Numbered from the stretch's first letter, positions 1 to 8,836 are shown. The stretch: 64,000 nt of DNA from Sporolactobacillus putidus (GCF_014647035.1 NZ_BMOK01000007.1:1-64000); one strand, 5' to 3'. Program-made: numbers and translations. The notes: a model not told the origin generated them from the sequence alone.

Positions 1-1
1 A

Positions 2-58
2 TTCGTTTACACTATTGGGTACACGCTGGCAGATAAAAATTTGCCTACAAAGACTTGA
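2..58 (+). CDS. Possible 3' end of a gene cut by the window edge
   Basis: One frame is open from the first bases to a TGA at 56-58 and would encode an 18-residue tail (FVYTIGYTLADKNLPTKT). It has a plausible hydrophobic-then-charged ending. The fragment is too short to identify and could be chance. Confidence 0.2.
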   Translation, partial: FVYTIGYTLADKNLPTKT

Positions 59-296
59 CTCAATCAAGAACAATGTCATGATATAAATTTTACCTTATTG
101 AGCATAAAGATATATCGGGCGTTGCAGGAATATATCGCCGGTCACAGAAAAATATCGGTGGCAGCGATGATCGCTCTTTTTTGCATATACATTGTCAGAT
201 CGACCGGATCTATTCCGGTCTATGAAGGGATGAATTATAATTGATTAAGAAAGGAAACATAGGCCGTTATTTTTTTAAAAACTGAGGTATTTGTAA
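59..296. other. Non-coding stretch upstream of the glycosylase gene
   Basis: No convincing ORF is present. A small hairpin (AGCGA-TGA-TCGCT) followed by CTTTTTT lies near 163-182 and could be a weak rightward terminator for an off-window gene. A 7-bp stem (GACCGGA/TCCGGTC) lies at 202-220 without a T tract. Confidence 0.3.
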
Positions 297-932
297 ATGA
301 AATCCGATTATATGGAAAGGTTCAGAATCCTGCTGGATTATTATGGTCCGCAGCACTGGTGGCCAGCCAGGACAACTTTTGAAATGCTGATTGGAGCGAT
401 TCTGACTCAAAATACAAATTGGAGAAATGTAGACCTGAGTCTGAAGAAGTTAGCACCTTTTCTGATTCCCGAAAAGATGGAACGGCTGGGAATAGATGAA
501 CTGGCCGGACTGATTCGATCATCCGGCTTTTACAGATTGAAAGCGCAGAGAATCCGTTCTTTCCTGAACTGGTACAGGCATTACGACTATAACCCCCTGA
601 AGGTGGAAGCGAGGGACGGGCTTGATCTTCGTCAGGAATTGCTTGGTGTGAAGGGGATCGGCGAAGAAACGGCTGACGCCATGCTTGTATATGCGTTCGG
701 CAAGTCGTTTTTTATCGCGGATGCTTATGCCCGTCGCCTTTTCACAAGGCTTGGAGACCAGTTGCCGAAAAAATATGATGCGCTCCGGGCACAGGTGGAA
801 AAAGACCTTCCTGACGATCTTATCGTCTATCAGGAATTCCATGCTCTTATTGTCGCCCATGCCAAAAAGCATTGCAGAGCCGTACCCAATTGTGAGCATT
901 GCCCGCTTGCCGCACAATGTGAAAGCAAGTGA
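297..932 (+). CDS. Endonuclease III-like HhH-GPD DNA glycosylase (MagIII type)
   Basis: A base-excision repair glycosylase of the helix-hairpin-helix superfamily, 211 aa, close to the usual length of EndoIII relatives. The AILTQNTNW segment (about residues 34-42) is typical of the MagIII/HP0602 branch, which removes alkylated purines. The hairpin LLGVKGIGEETADA (about 115-128) is followed by the catalytic aspartate D142 in IADAYARR. The C-terminus carries four cysteines (C193, C199, C202, C208) spaced CX5CX2CX5C for a 4Fe-4S cluster. EndoIII has a lysine nucleophile in GVGRKTA; this protein has GIGEETA, so I infer a monofunctional glycosylase without AP lyase activity. It appears to be a single gene. 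The exact base specificity cannot be read from sequence. Confidence 0.88.
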   Translation: MKSDYMERFRILLDYYGPQHWWPARTTFEMLIGAILTQNTNWRNVDLSLKKLAPFLIPEKMERLGIDELAGLIRSSGFYRLKAQRIRSFLNWYRHYDYNPLKVEARDGLDLRQELLGVKGIGEETADAMLVYAFGKSFFIADAYARRLFTRLGDQLPKKYDALRAQVEKDLPDDLIVYQEFHALIVAHAKKHCRAVPNCEHCPLAAQCESK

Positions 933-1241
933 GAGCATGATCAGAGATTCATTGATCCTGGGGTTGTCTATTCCCTGAACTCATGCAACAACGATTTTGA
1001 GAGATCGAATCTAGCCCGCCGCACACAACGATTATTTTAAGGACAACGCCAACAATTAGCTTATTTGTCTTTTGTATAGACTATCGATCAAATCCTCTGT
1101 AGAAACTTTTTTTGAATATTTGACCAGTTCGACCGCTTCACACCACAGGATCGAAATTGCCGCGATAAATAATGCTGTATGACTATAATGAAAACATTCA
1201 ATGGATCCATTTTAAGTAAAATCATAAAAAGAGTGTCGAAT

Positions 1242-2132
1242 ATGCTAAAAAAACTTACTGAAAGAGTTTATTATTCACCGCACGATCCTCGTACTGATCG
1301 TCCAGCGTTAGGGCTGATTTGCGGCGACTCTTACAGCTTGGCCGTTGATGCCGGAAATTCTCCTGCTCATGCTAAAACATTTCTTCAGCAAATTCAAGGA
1401 ATCAATAAGGCTCCTTTAACGTTTGTGGCGCTTACCCATTGGCACTGGGATCATACTTTCGGTCTCCATACGATCAATGTGTTGTCGATCAGTCAAAAAG
1501 AAACAAAGAAACAATTGGAGTATTTGAAAACCTTGAAATGGGATGACGCATCCATTGATTCGCGTGTTGAGACGGGAGAAGAAATTGCCTTTTGTCGCGA
1601 CATGATCAAACGTGAAATGCCGGAGCGAGAATATCTGACATTGAAATCACCGGATATCACATTCCATGATCAACTTGAAATCGACCTTGGAGGTATCCAT
1701 TGTGTGATGAAGCATGTCGGCGGCGTGCATTCAAACGATGCCTCAATTGTTTACGTTCCTGAAGAAAGAGTGATGTTTCTTGGGGATTGCCTGTGTCCGG
1801 ATTATTATAGCGGGGACTGGAGTTACGATCGGGAGGGGCTCGCGCGTCTCTTAGCCCAGATCCAGGATTATCCGGCAGATGATTACGTCACCTCGCACAA
1901 TCCCCCGGATAAACATGGAGAATTATGGAGTTATTTAAAGGAATTAATGGATAGTGGGGAAAGGGTAGGTGCGGAAACATCTCTTGAAAGAGTCATCTCG
2001 AAATATAAGACGGAACAGCGAGAGATGCCCAATGAAGAACAAATAAACGATATGAAATACTTCATCAATGGGAATCGAAAAAAAAAGAGAATCATGAAGA
2101 CTTATCCGCAAGAAAAACAAATAAATGATTGA
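1242..2132 (+). CDS. MBL-fold metallo-hydrolase
   Basis: A metallo-beta-lactamase-fold protein, predicted to be a soluble zinc hydrolase. The metal-binding motif THWHWDH (HxHxDH) lies in the N-terminal third. A later histidine in MKHVGGVHSNDAS, an aspartate in VMFLGDCL and a C-terminal histidine in TSHNPPDKH complete the usual metal ligands. I chose the ATG at 1242 (MLKKLTERVYY) because it is preceded by GAGTG at 6 nt and the family begins near this point; an in-frame ATG exists at 1179. The C-terminal 40 residues are charged and repeat EEQINDM/EKQIND. A strong hairpin follows at once, so it is probably monocistronic. The substrate is unknown. Confidence 0.85.
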   Translation: MLKKLTERVYYSPHDPRTDRPALGLICGDSYSLAVDAGNSPAHAKTFLQQIQGINKAPLTFVALTHWHWDHTFGLHTINVLSISQKETKKQLEYLKTLKWDDASIDSRVETGEEIAFCRDMIKREMPEREYLTLKSPDITFHDQLEIDLGGIHCVMKHVGGVHSNDASIVYVPEERVMFLGDCLCPDYYSGDWSYDREGLARLLAQIQDYPADDYVTSHNPPDKHGELWSYLKELMDSGERVGAETSLERVISKYKTEQREMPNEEQINDMKYFINGNRKKKRIMKTYPQEKQIND

Positions 2133-2136
2133 ATGA

Positions 2137-2166
2137 CAAAGGAACCGGAGAATGCCGGTTCCTTTG
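2137..2166. terminator. Perfect 12-bp hairpin, probable bidirectional terminator
   Basis: CAAAGGAACCGG (2137-2148) pairs perfectly with CCGGTTCCTTTG (2155-2166) around a 6-nt loop. It sits just after the MBL stop and just past the end of the convergent DUF4811 gene, so it can serve both. The T tract is short. Confidence 0.7.
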
Positions 2167-2201
2167 TTGATCTATGCCATTTCGGTGAGATGATTCCCCG
2201 A

Positions 2202-2825
2202 TCATTGATGAATGGTCTTTGGGTTTGCGTTCTTCATCATTTCCTGCTTTTGCTGCATCGCCTGCTGCATTTTCTTTGCTTCTTGCACGCTCAGTACCTG
2301 ATTGTTTTTCGGCAGGTAGAAAACGTTCTGCGTGGACACGGGCACATCGTTGTTTCCACTTAAAGCGAACAGATTCTGATAAAACGTGTTCTTGTAAACA
2401 CGTCTCGTCTTGTTAACGGAGAGATAGGGCGCTTGATCCGTTGTTTGAATCTGATTTTGATCAGATATCGCGGTGTGTTTCATTTCCGGTTTGCCTTTTC
2501 CACTGGCGTTATAGATATATAGTCTGTCCTTGCCCACGTCCTGATGAAGAAGAAGAAACGGAATAGCGGGCGGCTGTCCGGCTGTTTGAGGGGCGGCCGA
2601 ATAAATTTTTACCTTTTGCGATTGAACGACTGCTTTCATGCCTAAGTGACGATAGTCATTCAACACGATCAGGCACTCGCTTCCGATGAACATAACGAGC
2701 GACACGGCCACTAATAAGCCGTTGATCCATTTATGTTTTGAAAACCATTTGCTGCCGCTTGAAAAAATAAAGGCCACAAAAAGAATGGCACCAATGATTA
2801 AGGTGAACAGAATCAATATATTCAC
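2202..2825 (-). CDS. DUF4811-like membrane protein of the MFS efflux cassette
   Basis: A 207-aa protein with two N-terminal hydrophobic segments (about residues 1-23 and 34-53) and an extracytoplasmic-looking domain ending in a Q/M/K-rich tail. It lies directly downstream of a DHA2 multidrug transporter and its MarR regulator. That position is where DUF4811 proteins are found in Bacilli, and the length and two-helix start fit the family; I assign it mainly on these grounds. The start codon is GTG at 2825 with AGGAA almost touching it, so the true start is uncertain. A role as an accessory to efflux is inference only. Confidence 0.6.
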   Translation of the reverse strand: MNILILFTLIIGAILFVAFIFSSGSKWFSKHKWINGLLVAVSLVMFIGSECLIVLNDYRHLGMKAVVQSQKVKIYSAAPQTAGQPPAIPFLLLHQDVGKDRLYIYNASGKGKPEMKHTAISDQNQIQTTDQAPYLSVNKTRRVYKNTFYQNLFALSGNNDVPVSTQNVFYLPKNNQVLSVQEAKKMQQAMQQKQEMMKNANPKTIHQ

Positions 2826-2869
2826 TTCCTGAGCGTTAAGATTAAGTGATGAAGAATAATACGGAACGG

Positions 2870-4351
2870 TCAGCCTACCTGTCTGTCAGGTATGTCATGC
2901 TTCTTTTTTTCTTTTCCCTTTATAAAAAAAGTCAGAATCAGGTTCACGAGACAGAAGCAGGTGGCGACCAAAAAGGCCGCTTTCATTCCGTTCAAACTGG
3001 CGTCAATCGCTTTTTGCCCGTAACCGGCCGGATCGGTTGATATCATGCTTTTTGCCGGCATACCTTGCTTGGTCACGTTAGTCAGGACACTGATCAGAAT
3101 CGCTGTTCCGATCGAACCGGCCACTGTGCGGATCGTGTTATTCACGGCCGTTCCGTGACTCATGAGATCATTGGGCAGGGCGTTCATTCCTGCAGTCGTC
3201 ACAGGCATCATGACCATTGATATGCCAAGAAAACGAATGGCATAGAAAGCAATAATGGAAACGTAGGATGTAGTGGTGGTAAAGAAAGCGAACGGTATCG
3301 TGCCTACAGTCAGCAGGAATATTCCGGTGATCGCGAGCTTCCGGGCCCCGATACGATCGAAAATGATGCCGGTCACAGGGCTCATCAGTCCCATGACAAT
3401 CGCCCCGGGAAGCAGCATGAGCCCTGAGTGCAGGGCGCTCTCGCCGCGCAGGTTCTGAATATAAAGCGGGAGAACCAGCTCGGCTCCGATCATTGCCATC
3501 ATCACGATACTGCTGACGGCAACCGATAAACTGAAGACCGGTGAACGAAATACTCTTAATTCCAGCATCGGTTCTTTCATCATGAGCTGACGCAAGGCGA
3601 ACAGGATGACAAATATAGAGCCGATAATCAGCCACCAGATCACCTGAGGACTTGACCAGCCGTCATTGCCGACACTGCTGAAGCCGTAGAGCAGACCGCC
3701 GAATCCAATCGTTGAAAGCACGATCGAAAGAAAATCGATGCTTGGATTCGTCAATGGAACGACCTTTCTCATCGCCATGAAAGCGAGGATGATGACGATT
3801 ACCGTGATCGGTATAATCATGTAAAAGAGCACGCGCCAGCTGAAGCTGTCGACAATCCAGCCGGACAGTGTTGGTCCGATCGCCGGAGCAAAAGCAATGA
3901 CCAGTCCGGCCATACCCATGGCGACCCCTCGCTTTTCCCTTGGAAAAATTAACAGAAAAATAGTCTGCATCAGCGGCATCATGATGCCGGCGCCGGCCGC
4001 CTGAACGATACGCCCGGTCAGTAGAACAGAGAAATTGGGAGCGACAGCCGCCAGCACGGTCCCGATCAGAAATACGGTCATCGAGATAATGTACAGCGTC
4101 TTAGAACTGATTTTATTAATAAGCAAAGCTGTAACAGGAATCATGATACCGTTCATCAGAAAAAACGCTGTGGTCAGCCATTGGCCGGTTGCCGCAGTAA
4201 TGTGAAAATCCGACATGATTTTGGGAAGTGCCGTGGACAGCAGCGTTTGATTGAGGATGGTACAGAAGGCACCTACTAATAAAACAATAATAAGAAAAGT
4301 ACGGTTATAGGTTTTGCCGTCAAGATCAACGGGTCGTGTTTGCTCGGTCAA
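2870..4351 (-). CDS. DHA2-family MFS multidrug efflux transporter
   Basis: A proton-driven drug exporter of the EmrB/QacA type with about 14 predicted transmembrane helices. The N-terminal half shows TALPKIMSDFHIT and TGQWLTTAFFLMNG, typical of DHA2 proteins, and helix 5 has the antiporter-type stretch GPTLSGWIVD. I place the start at the TTG at 4351 because a clear AAAGGAG lies 9 nt upstream; the ATG at 4384 has no ribosome site. The gene follows marR on the same strand and precedes the DUF4811 gene. This is the usual substrate-inducible MarR-MFS arrangement. Drug specificity is unknown. Confidence 0.9.
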   Translation of the reverse strand: MTEQTRPVDLDGKTYNRTFLIIVLLVGAFCTILNQTLLSTALPKIMSDFHITAATGQWLTTAFFLMNGIMIPVTALLINKISSKTLYIISMTVFLIGTVLAAVAPNFSVLLTGRIVQAAGAGIMMPLMQTIFLLIFPREKRGVAMGMAGLVIAFAPAIGPTLSGWIVDSFSWRVLFYMIIPITVIVIILAFMAMRKVVPLTNPSIDFLSIVLSTIGFGGLLYGFSSVGNDGWSSPQVIWWLIIGSIFVILFALRQLMMKEPMLELRVFRSPVFSLSVAVSSIVMMAMIGAELVLPLYIQNLRGESALHSGLMLLPGAIVMGLMSPVTGIIFDRIGARKLAITGIFLLTVGTIPFAFFTTTTSYVSIIAFYAIRFLGISMVMMPVTTAGMNALPNDLMSHGTAVNNTIRTVAGSIGTAILISVLTNVTKQGMPAKSMISTDPAGYGQKAIDASLNGMKAAFLVATCFCLVNLILTFFIKGKEKKKHDIPDRQVG

Positions 4352-4417
4352 TGATTCATTCTCCTTTATTAAACAATTTGCCATGAGATACTGTTCTTAA
4401 GAGGAGCCTTCCATTCT

Positions 4418-4906
4418 TCAGTGCTCCCCTGGTTCTTCACTTTTAAGATACACGAGATCCCCGTCCTCGTGATCTTTCAAATAATTTTCAATAAGAATCA
4501 GGTCATCTCTTAAGTTCAGCAATTGCTCTTCAGACAACGCTTTTAGCGGCTCATTTCTGATCTCATCCGCTACCATGCTGAGGTCCTGAACAATATTCAG
4601 TCCTTTCTCAGTGAATTCAATATTTTGCGATCTCCGATCCTGGGGATTTTGCTTTCGGTCCAGCAGACAGTTTTTTTCGAGCCGATCAATAATACCCGTC
4701 ATGGTTGATCGGGAAATCCCTGTCAAAGTGGAAAGATCCGCTGGGGAAATCGGTTTTTTTTCTTCATATGTTTTTTTGTAAAGCATCTTCATCACAAAAT
4801 ACTGCGGCAGCGTCAGACCTTTCTGGGCAAGCTGTCTGTTTAGTTTTAGCTTGCCTATCTTGGCAACTCTGAAGATCAATTCAACGACTTCCTGTCTGAG
4901 ATCCAT
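4418..4906 (-). CDS. MarR-family transcriptional regulator
   Basis: A winged-helix repressor of about 162 aa. The DNA-binding region (about residues 50-95) contains ADLSTLTGISRSTMTG, the recognition helix, followed by the wing DRRSQNIEFTEKG with its conserved DxR. The ATG at 4906 (MDLRQEVV) is chosen because AAGGA lies 10 nt before it; the ATG at 4915 overlaps that ribosome site. It is the first gene of the leftward cassette marR-MFS-DUF4811 and very likely autoregulates. The inducing ligand is not predictable. Confidence 0.9.
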   Translation of the reverse strand: MDLRQEVVELIFRVAKIGKLKLNRQLAQKGLTLPQYFVMKMLYKKTYEEKKPISPADLSTLTGISRSTMTGIIDRLEKNCLLDRKQNPQDRRSQNIEFTEKGLNIVQDLSMVADEIRNEPLKALSEEQLLNLRDDLILIENYLKDHEDGDLVYLKSEEPGEH

Positions 4907-4960
4907 ACAAAACACATCCTTGGAAAAAATATGATATCTCTAGAAATAGTATTTATTGAT

Positions 4961-4980
4961 ATAGTCATTGTAGCAACTAT
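4961..4980. promoter_or_regulatory. Candidate MarR operator
   Basis: ATAGTCATTGTAGCAACTAT has inverted ATAGT/ACTAT ends and lies 55-75 nt upstream of the marR start, inside the AT-rich promoter region. Short imperfect palindromes of this size are typical MarR sites; assignment is by position only. Confidence 0.4.
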
Positions 4981-5170
4981 ATTAGTGAAAATCAAGTAAC
5001 TGTCTCTTCGTATTCTGTCGAATCATTATAACGTTATGCATAAGAACAAGGTGCTAACCATAAAAAAAAATACATTGTTTTATGAAAAGGGTGAGCGTTA
5101 AGAAGCTCTTTGTTGATCAGGTCGGTCTCATAGGCTTGAGACGCCAATCAAAATAAGCAGCATCAACCGG

Positions 5171-5306
5171 GACGAACCGTAAATTCGCATTCGACTGATA
5201 AATTATTGTTAACGACCGATAAATCGAAGGTGACGACCGATAAACTCGTACTAACGACTGATAAATCGGAAGTAATGACCGATAAATACGCCGTAACGAC
5301 TGATTA
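5171..5306. repeat. Tandem array of 21-bp units
   Basis: Units begin with CGAC(C/T)GATAAA at 5192, 5213, 5234, 5255, 5276 and 5297, exactly 21 bp apart, with a degenerate unit at about 5171. The first 11 bases of each unit are strongly conserved; the other 10 vary. There are no unique spacers of CRISPR length. Units contain stops in forward frames, so forward coding is unlikely. Confidence 0.85.
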
Positions 5307-5322
5307 AAAAGAGGTTTTCTAA

Positions 5323-5372
5323 AAAAAGTTCTTCTCCAGGGAGGTCTATACTTCAGAGGTAAAGAACTTTTT
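5323..5372 (+). promoter_or_regulatory. Inverted repeat upstream of nitronate monooxygenase
   Basis: AAAAAGTTCTT (5323-5333) is perfectly complementary to AAGAACTTTTT (5362-5372), with a 28-nt loop. It lies about 120 nt before the gene and ends in a T run, so it could be an attenuator or the boundary terminator of the repeat region. Confidence 0.45.
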
Positions 5373-5489
5373 ACTTATGAACAATTGTATTGTTCCTGTT
5401 CCTTTAGGCCAGTCTTTTTACTTAACAGCAAAGTGATATTCAATAATCAGTCCATAATTGCTGTTTAATATCAGTGGAGGGATGAAACC

Positions 5490-6575
5490 ATGTGGAATCA
5501 AAATGAAATCACAGAACGGTTGAAAATTACCTATCCTGTTATTCAGGCAGGGATGGCCGGCGGTCCAACGACTACTCAGCTCGTTTCAGCTGTTTCCAAT
5601 GCGGGCGGACTGGGTGTTTTGGGGGCGGGTTATATGACGCCGGAGCAGACACAATCAAGTATTGAACAAATCAGGCAGCTGACAGATAAAACCTTTGGAA
5701 TCAACCTGTTTGTGCCTGAAACTCCCGAATTAGACAAAGAAAAAATCAAGGAATCGAACCGGATGTTGCGGCCCGTCCGTGAGAAATTGAATTTAAATGA
5801 TCCGTCCGGAATTCCAAAAACATCTTCAGAACCGTTTTTCAGACAAATAGAAATCATCTTGGAAAACAGTGTTCCGGTCTGTACGTTCACATTCGGTATT
5901 CCGGACAAGCCTATTATCAAGCAATTGAAGAATAATCACGTTACGGTTATTGGCACGGCAACGACGCTGAAAGAGGCGATCATGAATGAAGAAGCCGGAA
6001 TGGACATGGTTGTCGTTCAGGGAAGCGAGGCGGGCGGTCATCGCGGGAGCTTTGCCGTACCTTATGAACAGGGGATGATTGGAACCATGGCGCTGGTCCC
6101 CCAAGTTGCCGATCGGATTCATATTCCTGTTATCGCGGCCGGCGGGATTATGGATGGCCGCGGTGTTTTGGCCGCACTGATTTTAGGGGCCAAAGCGGTT
6201 CAAATGGGGACGGCGTTTGTCACGTGCGATGAAAGCGGAGCAAATGAACGGCATAAGAAAGCAATCTTAAAAAGTGCGGAAGATGAGACAACGCTAACAT
6301 CTTCATTCAGCGGAAAACCGGCCAGAGGGATCCGCAACGCTTTTATCGATTTTATGGCAGGAAAGGAACATCTGCTGCCCGATTACCCGATCCAGAACGC
6401 GCTAACGAAGGACATCCGGACAGCAGCCAGCAAACATGACCAGCCCGAATGGATGTCGATGTGGTCCGGACAAGCCCCTCGATTGAGCAGGAGGGGCTCG
6501 GCAGGAGATAAGGTAAAGGAAATTGTGTCGGAAGTGGAAAGCCATCTTGAAATTTTAATGACAGGAAGGAAATAA
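5490..6575 (+). CDS. Nitronate monooxygenase (2-nitropropane dioxygenase family)
   Basis: An FMN-dependent TIM-barrel flavoprotein of 361 aa that oxidises alkyl nitronates. The N-terminus PVIQAGMAGGPTTTQLVSAV and the following GGLGVLGAGYM are hallmarks of the family. QGSEAGGHRGSF (about residues 177-188) contains the conserved histidine region, and PVIAAGGIMDGRG and GAKAVQMGTAF bind the FMN phosphate. GGAGG sits 11 nt before the ATG. FabK enoyl-ACP reductases share this fold, but the H-bearing AGGHRG motif and the length favour a nitronate monooxygenase. It appears to be a single gene. Confidence 0.9.
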   Translation: MWNQNEITERLKITYPVIQAGMAGGPTTTQLVSAVSNAGGLGVLGAGYMTPEQTQSSIEQIRQLTDKTFGINLFVPETPELDKEKIKESNRMLRPVREKLNLNDPSGIPKTSSEPFFRQIEIILENSVPVCTFTFGIPDKPIIKQLKNNHVTVIGTATTLKEAIMNEEAGMDMVVVQGSEAGGHRGSFAVPYEQGMIGTMALVPQVADRIHIPVIAAGGIMDGRGVLAALILGAKAVQMGTAFVTCDESGANERHKKAILKSAEDETTLTSSFSGKPARGIRNAFIDFMAGKEHLLPDYPIQNALTKDIRTAASKHDQPEWMSMWSGQAPRLSRRGSAGDKVKEIVSEVESHLEILMTGRK

Positions 6576-6930
6576 AAGAGATAAACTGTATCCGCCATAT
6601 CTATTCGGTAAATAGCTACCGGATGCTTTTCGAAAACATTTTGGAGAATGAACAATGCTCCCGGTTTTTGTTTGAATCCGATTTTTTAAATGTGCGTTTT
6701 TTTCTTGATTATATGGCTCGCCAAATTGACCGGAGGGCCTCATGACACTTCCACACTACTCGGCTCCAAATTTGTCGAATAATGCGGAAGTGCCGGAACT
6801 TTTTTGCTTTCATAGAACAGTAACTGTCTCTGAAGGATCAGTCTTAACTCCTTAAATTCTATTAATCATAAACTATCAACCCATATGCCTGCCGATATTC
6901 AAGGGTTTTTGGGTTTGTTTTCTAAACCTC
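6576..6930. other. Convergent intergenic region with no gene
   Basis: Lies between the nitronate monooxygenase (+) and the ABC permease (-). A CACTTCC/GGAAGTG pair (6746-6752 with 6786-6792) precedes a CTTTTTT run and may form a weak terminator. I see nothing else. Confidence 0.4.
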
Positions 6931-7578
6931 TCAGAGATCCTTCTTTGCATACAATCTCAGCGAGATAAGCATGGAAACAACCGCAATGGCCAGCCCGATG
7001 AAAGCGAGAAGCCATGCCTGAACGATCTCCGGCAAGGGCAGCGTGACTGTAAAATGGATATTCAGCGATTGAAACCAGCGAATCAGTGAAGGAATGACAA
7101 AGGGGACAAAGAAGGTAATAACAATAAAAATCAATTTTGCTTTGTCATAACCGATTTTGATTTGAACGGGTATGAGTATGCCGAACAGCACGCTGAGCAT
7201 CATAAAGGTGATTCCGACCGTTTGAACGGTTAAACGGTCCATGACCATCGGCACGATAAACGACATGATGATCTGGATGACGATCATGCCTATGAAAACG
7301 ATAAAGAGAAAAAGATATTTTGCTTCGATAAAGGTGTTTCGCGTGTATGGCGTCGCACAAAGCAGGGCGGACCCTTTGTATTGATCCTCAAACTTTGCGA
7401 TCTGAAGGTAAATAGTCAATTCCGTCACGGTGGCCATCAGAAAAAAAATAAGCGAATGAAAGCTGCTTGATTGTGTTTGCCAGGACATATAGACAGGCGC
7501 CACGGCGACAAAAAGAATGAACAAGAGCAGATATTTCCTGATTAGGAGAAAATCTTTTTTGACAAGATTAATCAGCAT
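6931..7578 (-). CDS. ABC-2 type exporter permease
   Basis: An integral membrane protein of 215 aa with six predicted helices and no soluble domain, matching ABC-2 permeases paired with BcrA/YtrB-like ATPases. Its start overlaps the end of the ATPase gene by 11 nt, and GGAGGCG lies inside that gene, so the two are translationally coupled. With the upstream GntR gene it forms a three-gene leftward operon of the type that exports peptides or antibiotics, as in YtrA- and PmtR-controlled systems. The substrate is unknown. It ends in a lysine-rich cytoplasmic tail (LYAKKDL). Confidence 0.8.
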   Translation of the reverse strand: MLINLVKKDFLLIRKYLLLFILFVAVAPVYMSWQTQSSSFHSLIFFLMATVTELTIYLQIAKFEDQYKGSALLCATPYTRNTFIEAKYLFLFIVFIGMIVIQIIMSFIVPMVMDRLTVQTVGITFMMLSVLFGILIPVQIKIGYDKAKLIFIVITFFVPFVIPSLIRWFQSLNIHFTVTLPLPEIVQAWLLAFIGLAIAVVSMLISLRLYAKKDL

Positions 7579-8434
7579 TTTTTTCGCCTCCGATGTAGGC
7601 CAGCATAATATCCTCTATTGCCGGCTTTTCGATCAATGCGTCAGGCATCAACCGGCGCACGTTTGCTTTATCATGGGTGATTCCCTCAAATCCGTACGGT
7701 GACTGATGCAGGGTTAAAAATAATTTGCGCGTTTCGTCAGTGATGAGTCGATTGTCGCCTTTTACCCGTGCATGGGTATCGAGCAGTGTATCCTTTTCTT
7801 CGTTGAATAAGATTCTGCCATCATCAATCAAAATGAGCACGTCGGCGATTTTATCAAGGTCCGAGGTTATATGGGTGGAAAAAAAGACACTTTTCCCTTC
7901 TTCTTTCATAAAATCGAGGAGTATGTCCATTAATTCACTCCGTATTAATGGATCGAGACCGCTCGTCGGTTCGTCCATGATCAGCAGATCCGCGTGGTGC
8001 GAGAGCGCAAGAGCGACTGCATACTTCATCCGCATCCCTTTGGACAGAGTAGCGATTTTCTGGTTTAATTTTAAGCCGAACCTTTTGATATAGTTTAAAA
8101 AAACGGCTTCATCCCAGTCGCTATAGGCGGGGGCGATCACACTTTTCATTTCTTTGAGTGTCATCTCTTCATAAAAATAGCCTTCATCGAGGACAAAACC
8201 AATCCGGTTTTTCGCCTTTCTTTCGTTTTCTGCTATGTTTTTGTCTGAAAACTTAACCTTTCCGGAATCTTTCAGAACGAGGCCGAGGATTGTCTTGATC
8301 GTCGTCGTTTTTCCGGAACCGTTAATGCCGATAAACCCGGTAATGCAGCCTTCATTAAGTGAGAAAGTCACATCCTTCAAACGAAAGTCTGCGAAGGTTT
8401 TATTCAGATTCGTCACTTCTAAAACAGGGGTCAT
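7568..8434 (-). CDS. ABC transporter ATP-binding protein of the GntR-ABC operon
   Basis: An ATPase of 288 aa. The Walker A motif is GINGSGKTTT (about residues 37-46), the signature is the variant LSKGMRMK, Walker B is LLIMDEPTSGLDP, and the switch histidine is in FFSTHITSD. A C-terminal extension of about 80 residues is typical of BcrA/YtrB ATPases. Its ATG overlaps the gntR stop by 4 nt (ATGA), with GGAGGA inside gntR. It energises the permease encoded next. Confidence 0.9.
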   Translation of the reverse strand: MTPVLEVTNLNKTFADFRLKDVTFSLNEGCITGFIGINGSGKTTTIKTILGLVLKDSGKVKFSDKNIAENERKAKNRIGFVLDEGYFYEEMTLKEMKSVIAPAYSDWDEAVFLNYIKRFGLKLNQKIATLSKGMRMKYAVALALSHHADLLIMDEPTSGLDPLIRSELMDILLDFMKEEGKSVFFSTHITSDLDKIADVLILIDDGRILFNEEKDTLLDTHARVKGDNRLITDETRKLFLTLHQSPYGFEGITHDKANVRRLMPDALIEKPAIEDIMLAYIGGEKNAD

Positions 8435-8811
8435 TTTCCATCCTCCTCAAATAGCAGATCCAGCATAACGTGAAGATCTTCTTTGCTTATGCCTAAATTG
8501 CGCGCCGTTTGGCAGACCTCCGCCAGCCTGATTTCTACCATGCGGCGCTTGGATTCCATGAACAGTTCTAAGTTCTCCGGAGCCACATAAGAACCCTTGC
8601 CTGCCCTGGTGGTGATAAATCCCTCGGTTTCCAGCTCCGTGTAGGCTCTTTTCGTCGTCAGGACGCTGACATGCAGATCATTGGCCAATGAACGGATTGA
8701 AGGAAGCTGCTCGCCTTCTTTTAATTCCTTATTGAAAATAGCCGCTTTAATCTGTTCTTTAATCTGTTGATATAATGGCTGATCGGAGATGTTTGTTAAG
8801 ACAATTTTCAT
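8431..8811 (-). CDS. GntR-family regulator (YtrA subfamily)
   Basis: A short regulator of 126 aa with an N-terminal winged helix (QLPSIRSLANDLHVSVLTTKRAYTEL is the core, about residues 38-63) and the wing FITTRAGKGSYV. Only about 45 residues follow, which marks the YtrA subfamily. Members usually repress the ABC operon they head. AGAGG lies about 7 nt before the ATG. The overlap with the ATPase gene and a palindrome just upstream support autoregulation. Confidence 0.9.
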   Translation of the reverse strand: MKIVLTNISDQPLYQQIKEQIKAAIFNKELKEGEQLPSIRSLANDLHVSVLTTKRAYTELETEGFITTRAGKGSYVAPENLELFMESKRRMVEIRLAEVCQTARNLGISKEDLHVMLDLLFEEDGK

Positions 8812-8825
8812 GAAACAACCTCTTG

Positions 8826-8836
8826 ATAACTGTTAT
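8826..8836. promoter_or_regulatory. Candidate GntR operator
   Basis: ATAACTGTTAT is a perfect palindrome 15 nt upstream of the gntR start. A related half-site (CAGTTATGA) lies about 40 bp further out at 8868-8876. Confidence 0.45.

Larger units (their letters stand above)
4981..5489. other. Intergenic region between marR and the nitronate monooxygenase gene
   Basis: No credible gene. It holds the 21-bp tandem array (5192-5306) and a long inverted repeat (5323-5372), listed separately. The remainder shows nothing I recognise. Confidence 0.6.

Noticed and set aside
519-938. 139-aa minus-strand ORF
   Set aside because: Complete overlap with the glycosylase gene in another frame; no ribosome site or recognisable domain.
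5192-5306. CRISPR array
   Set aside because: The 21-bp units are contiguous and degenerate, without repeat/spacer alternation or cas genes; the same holds for 39846-39971.
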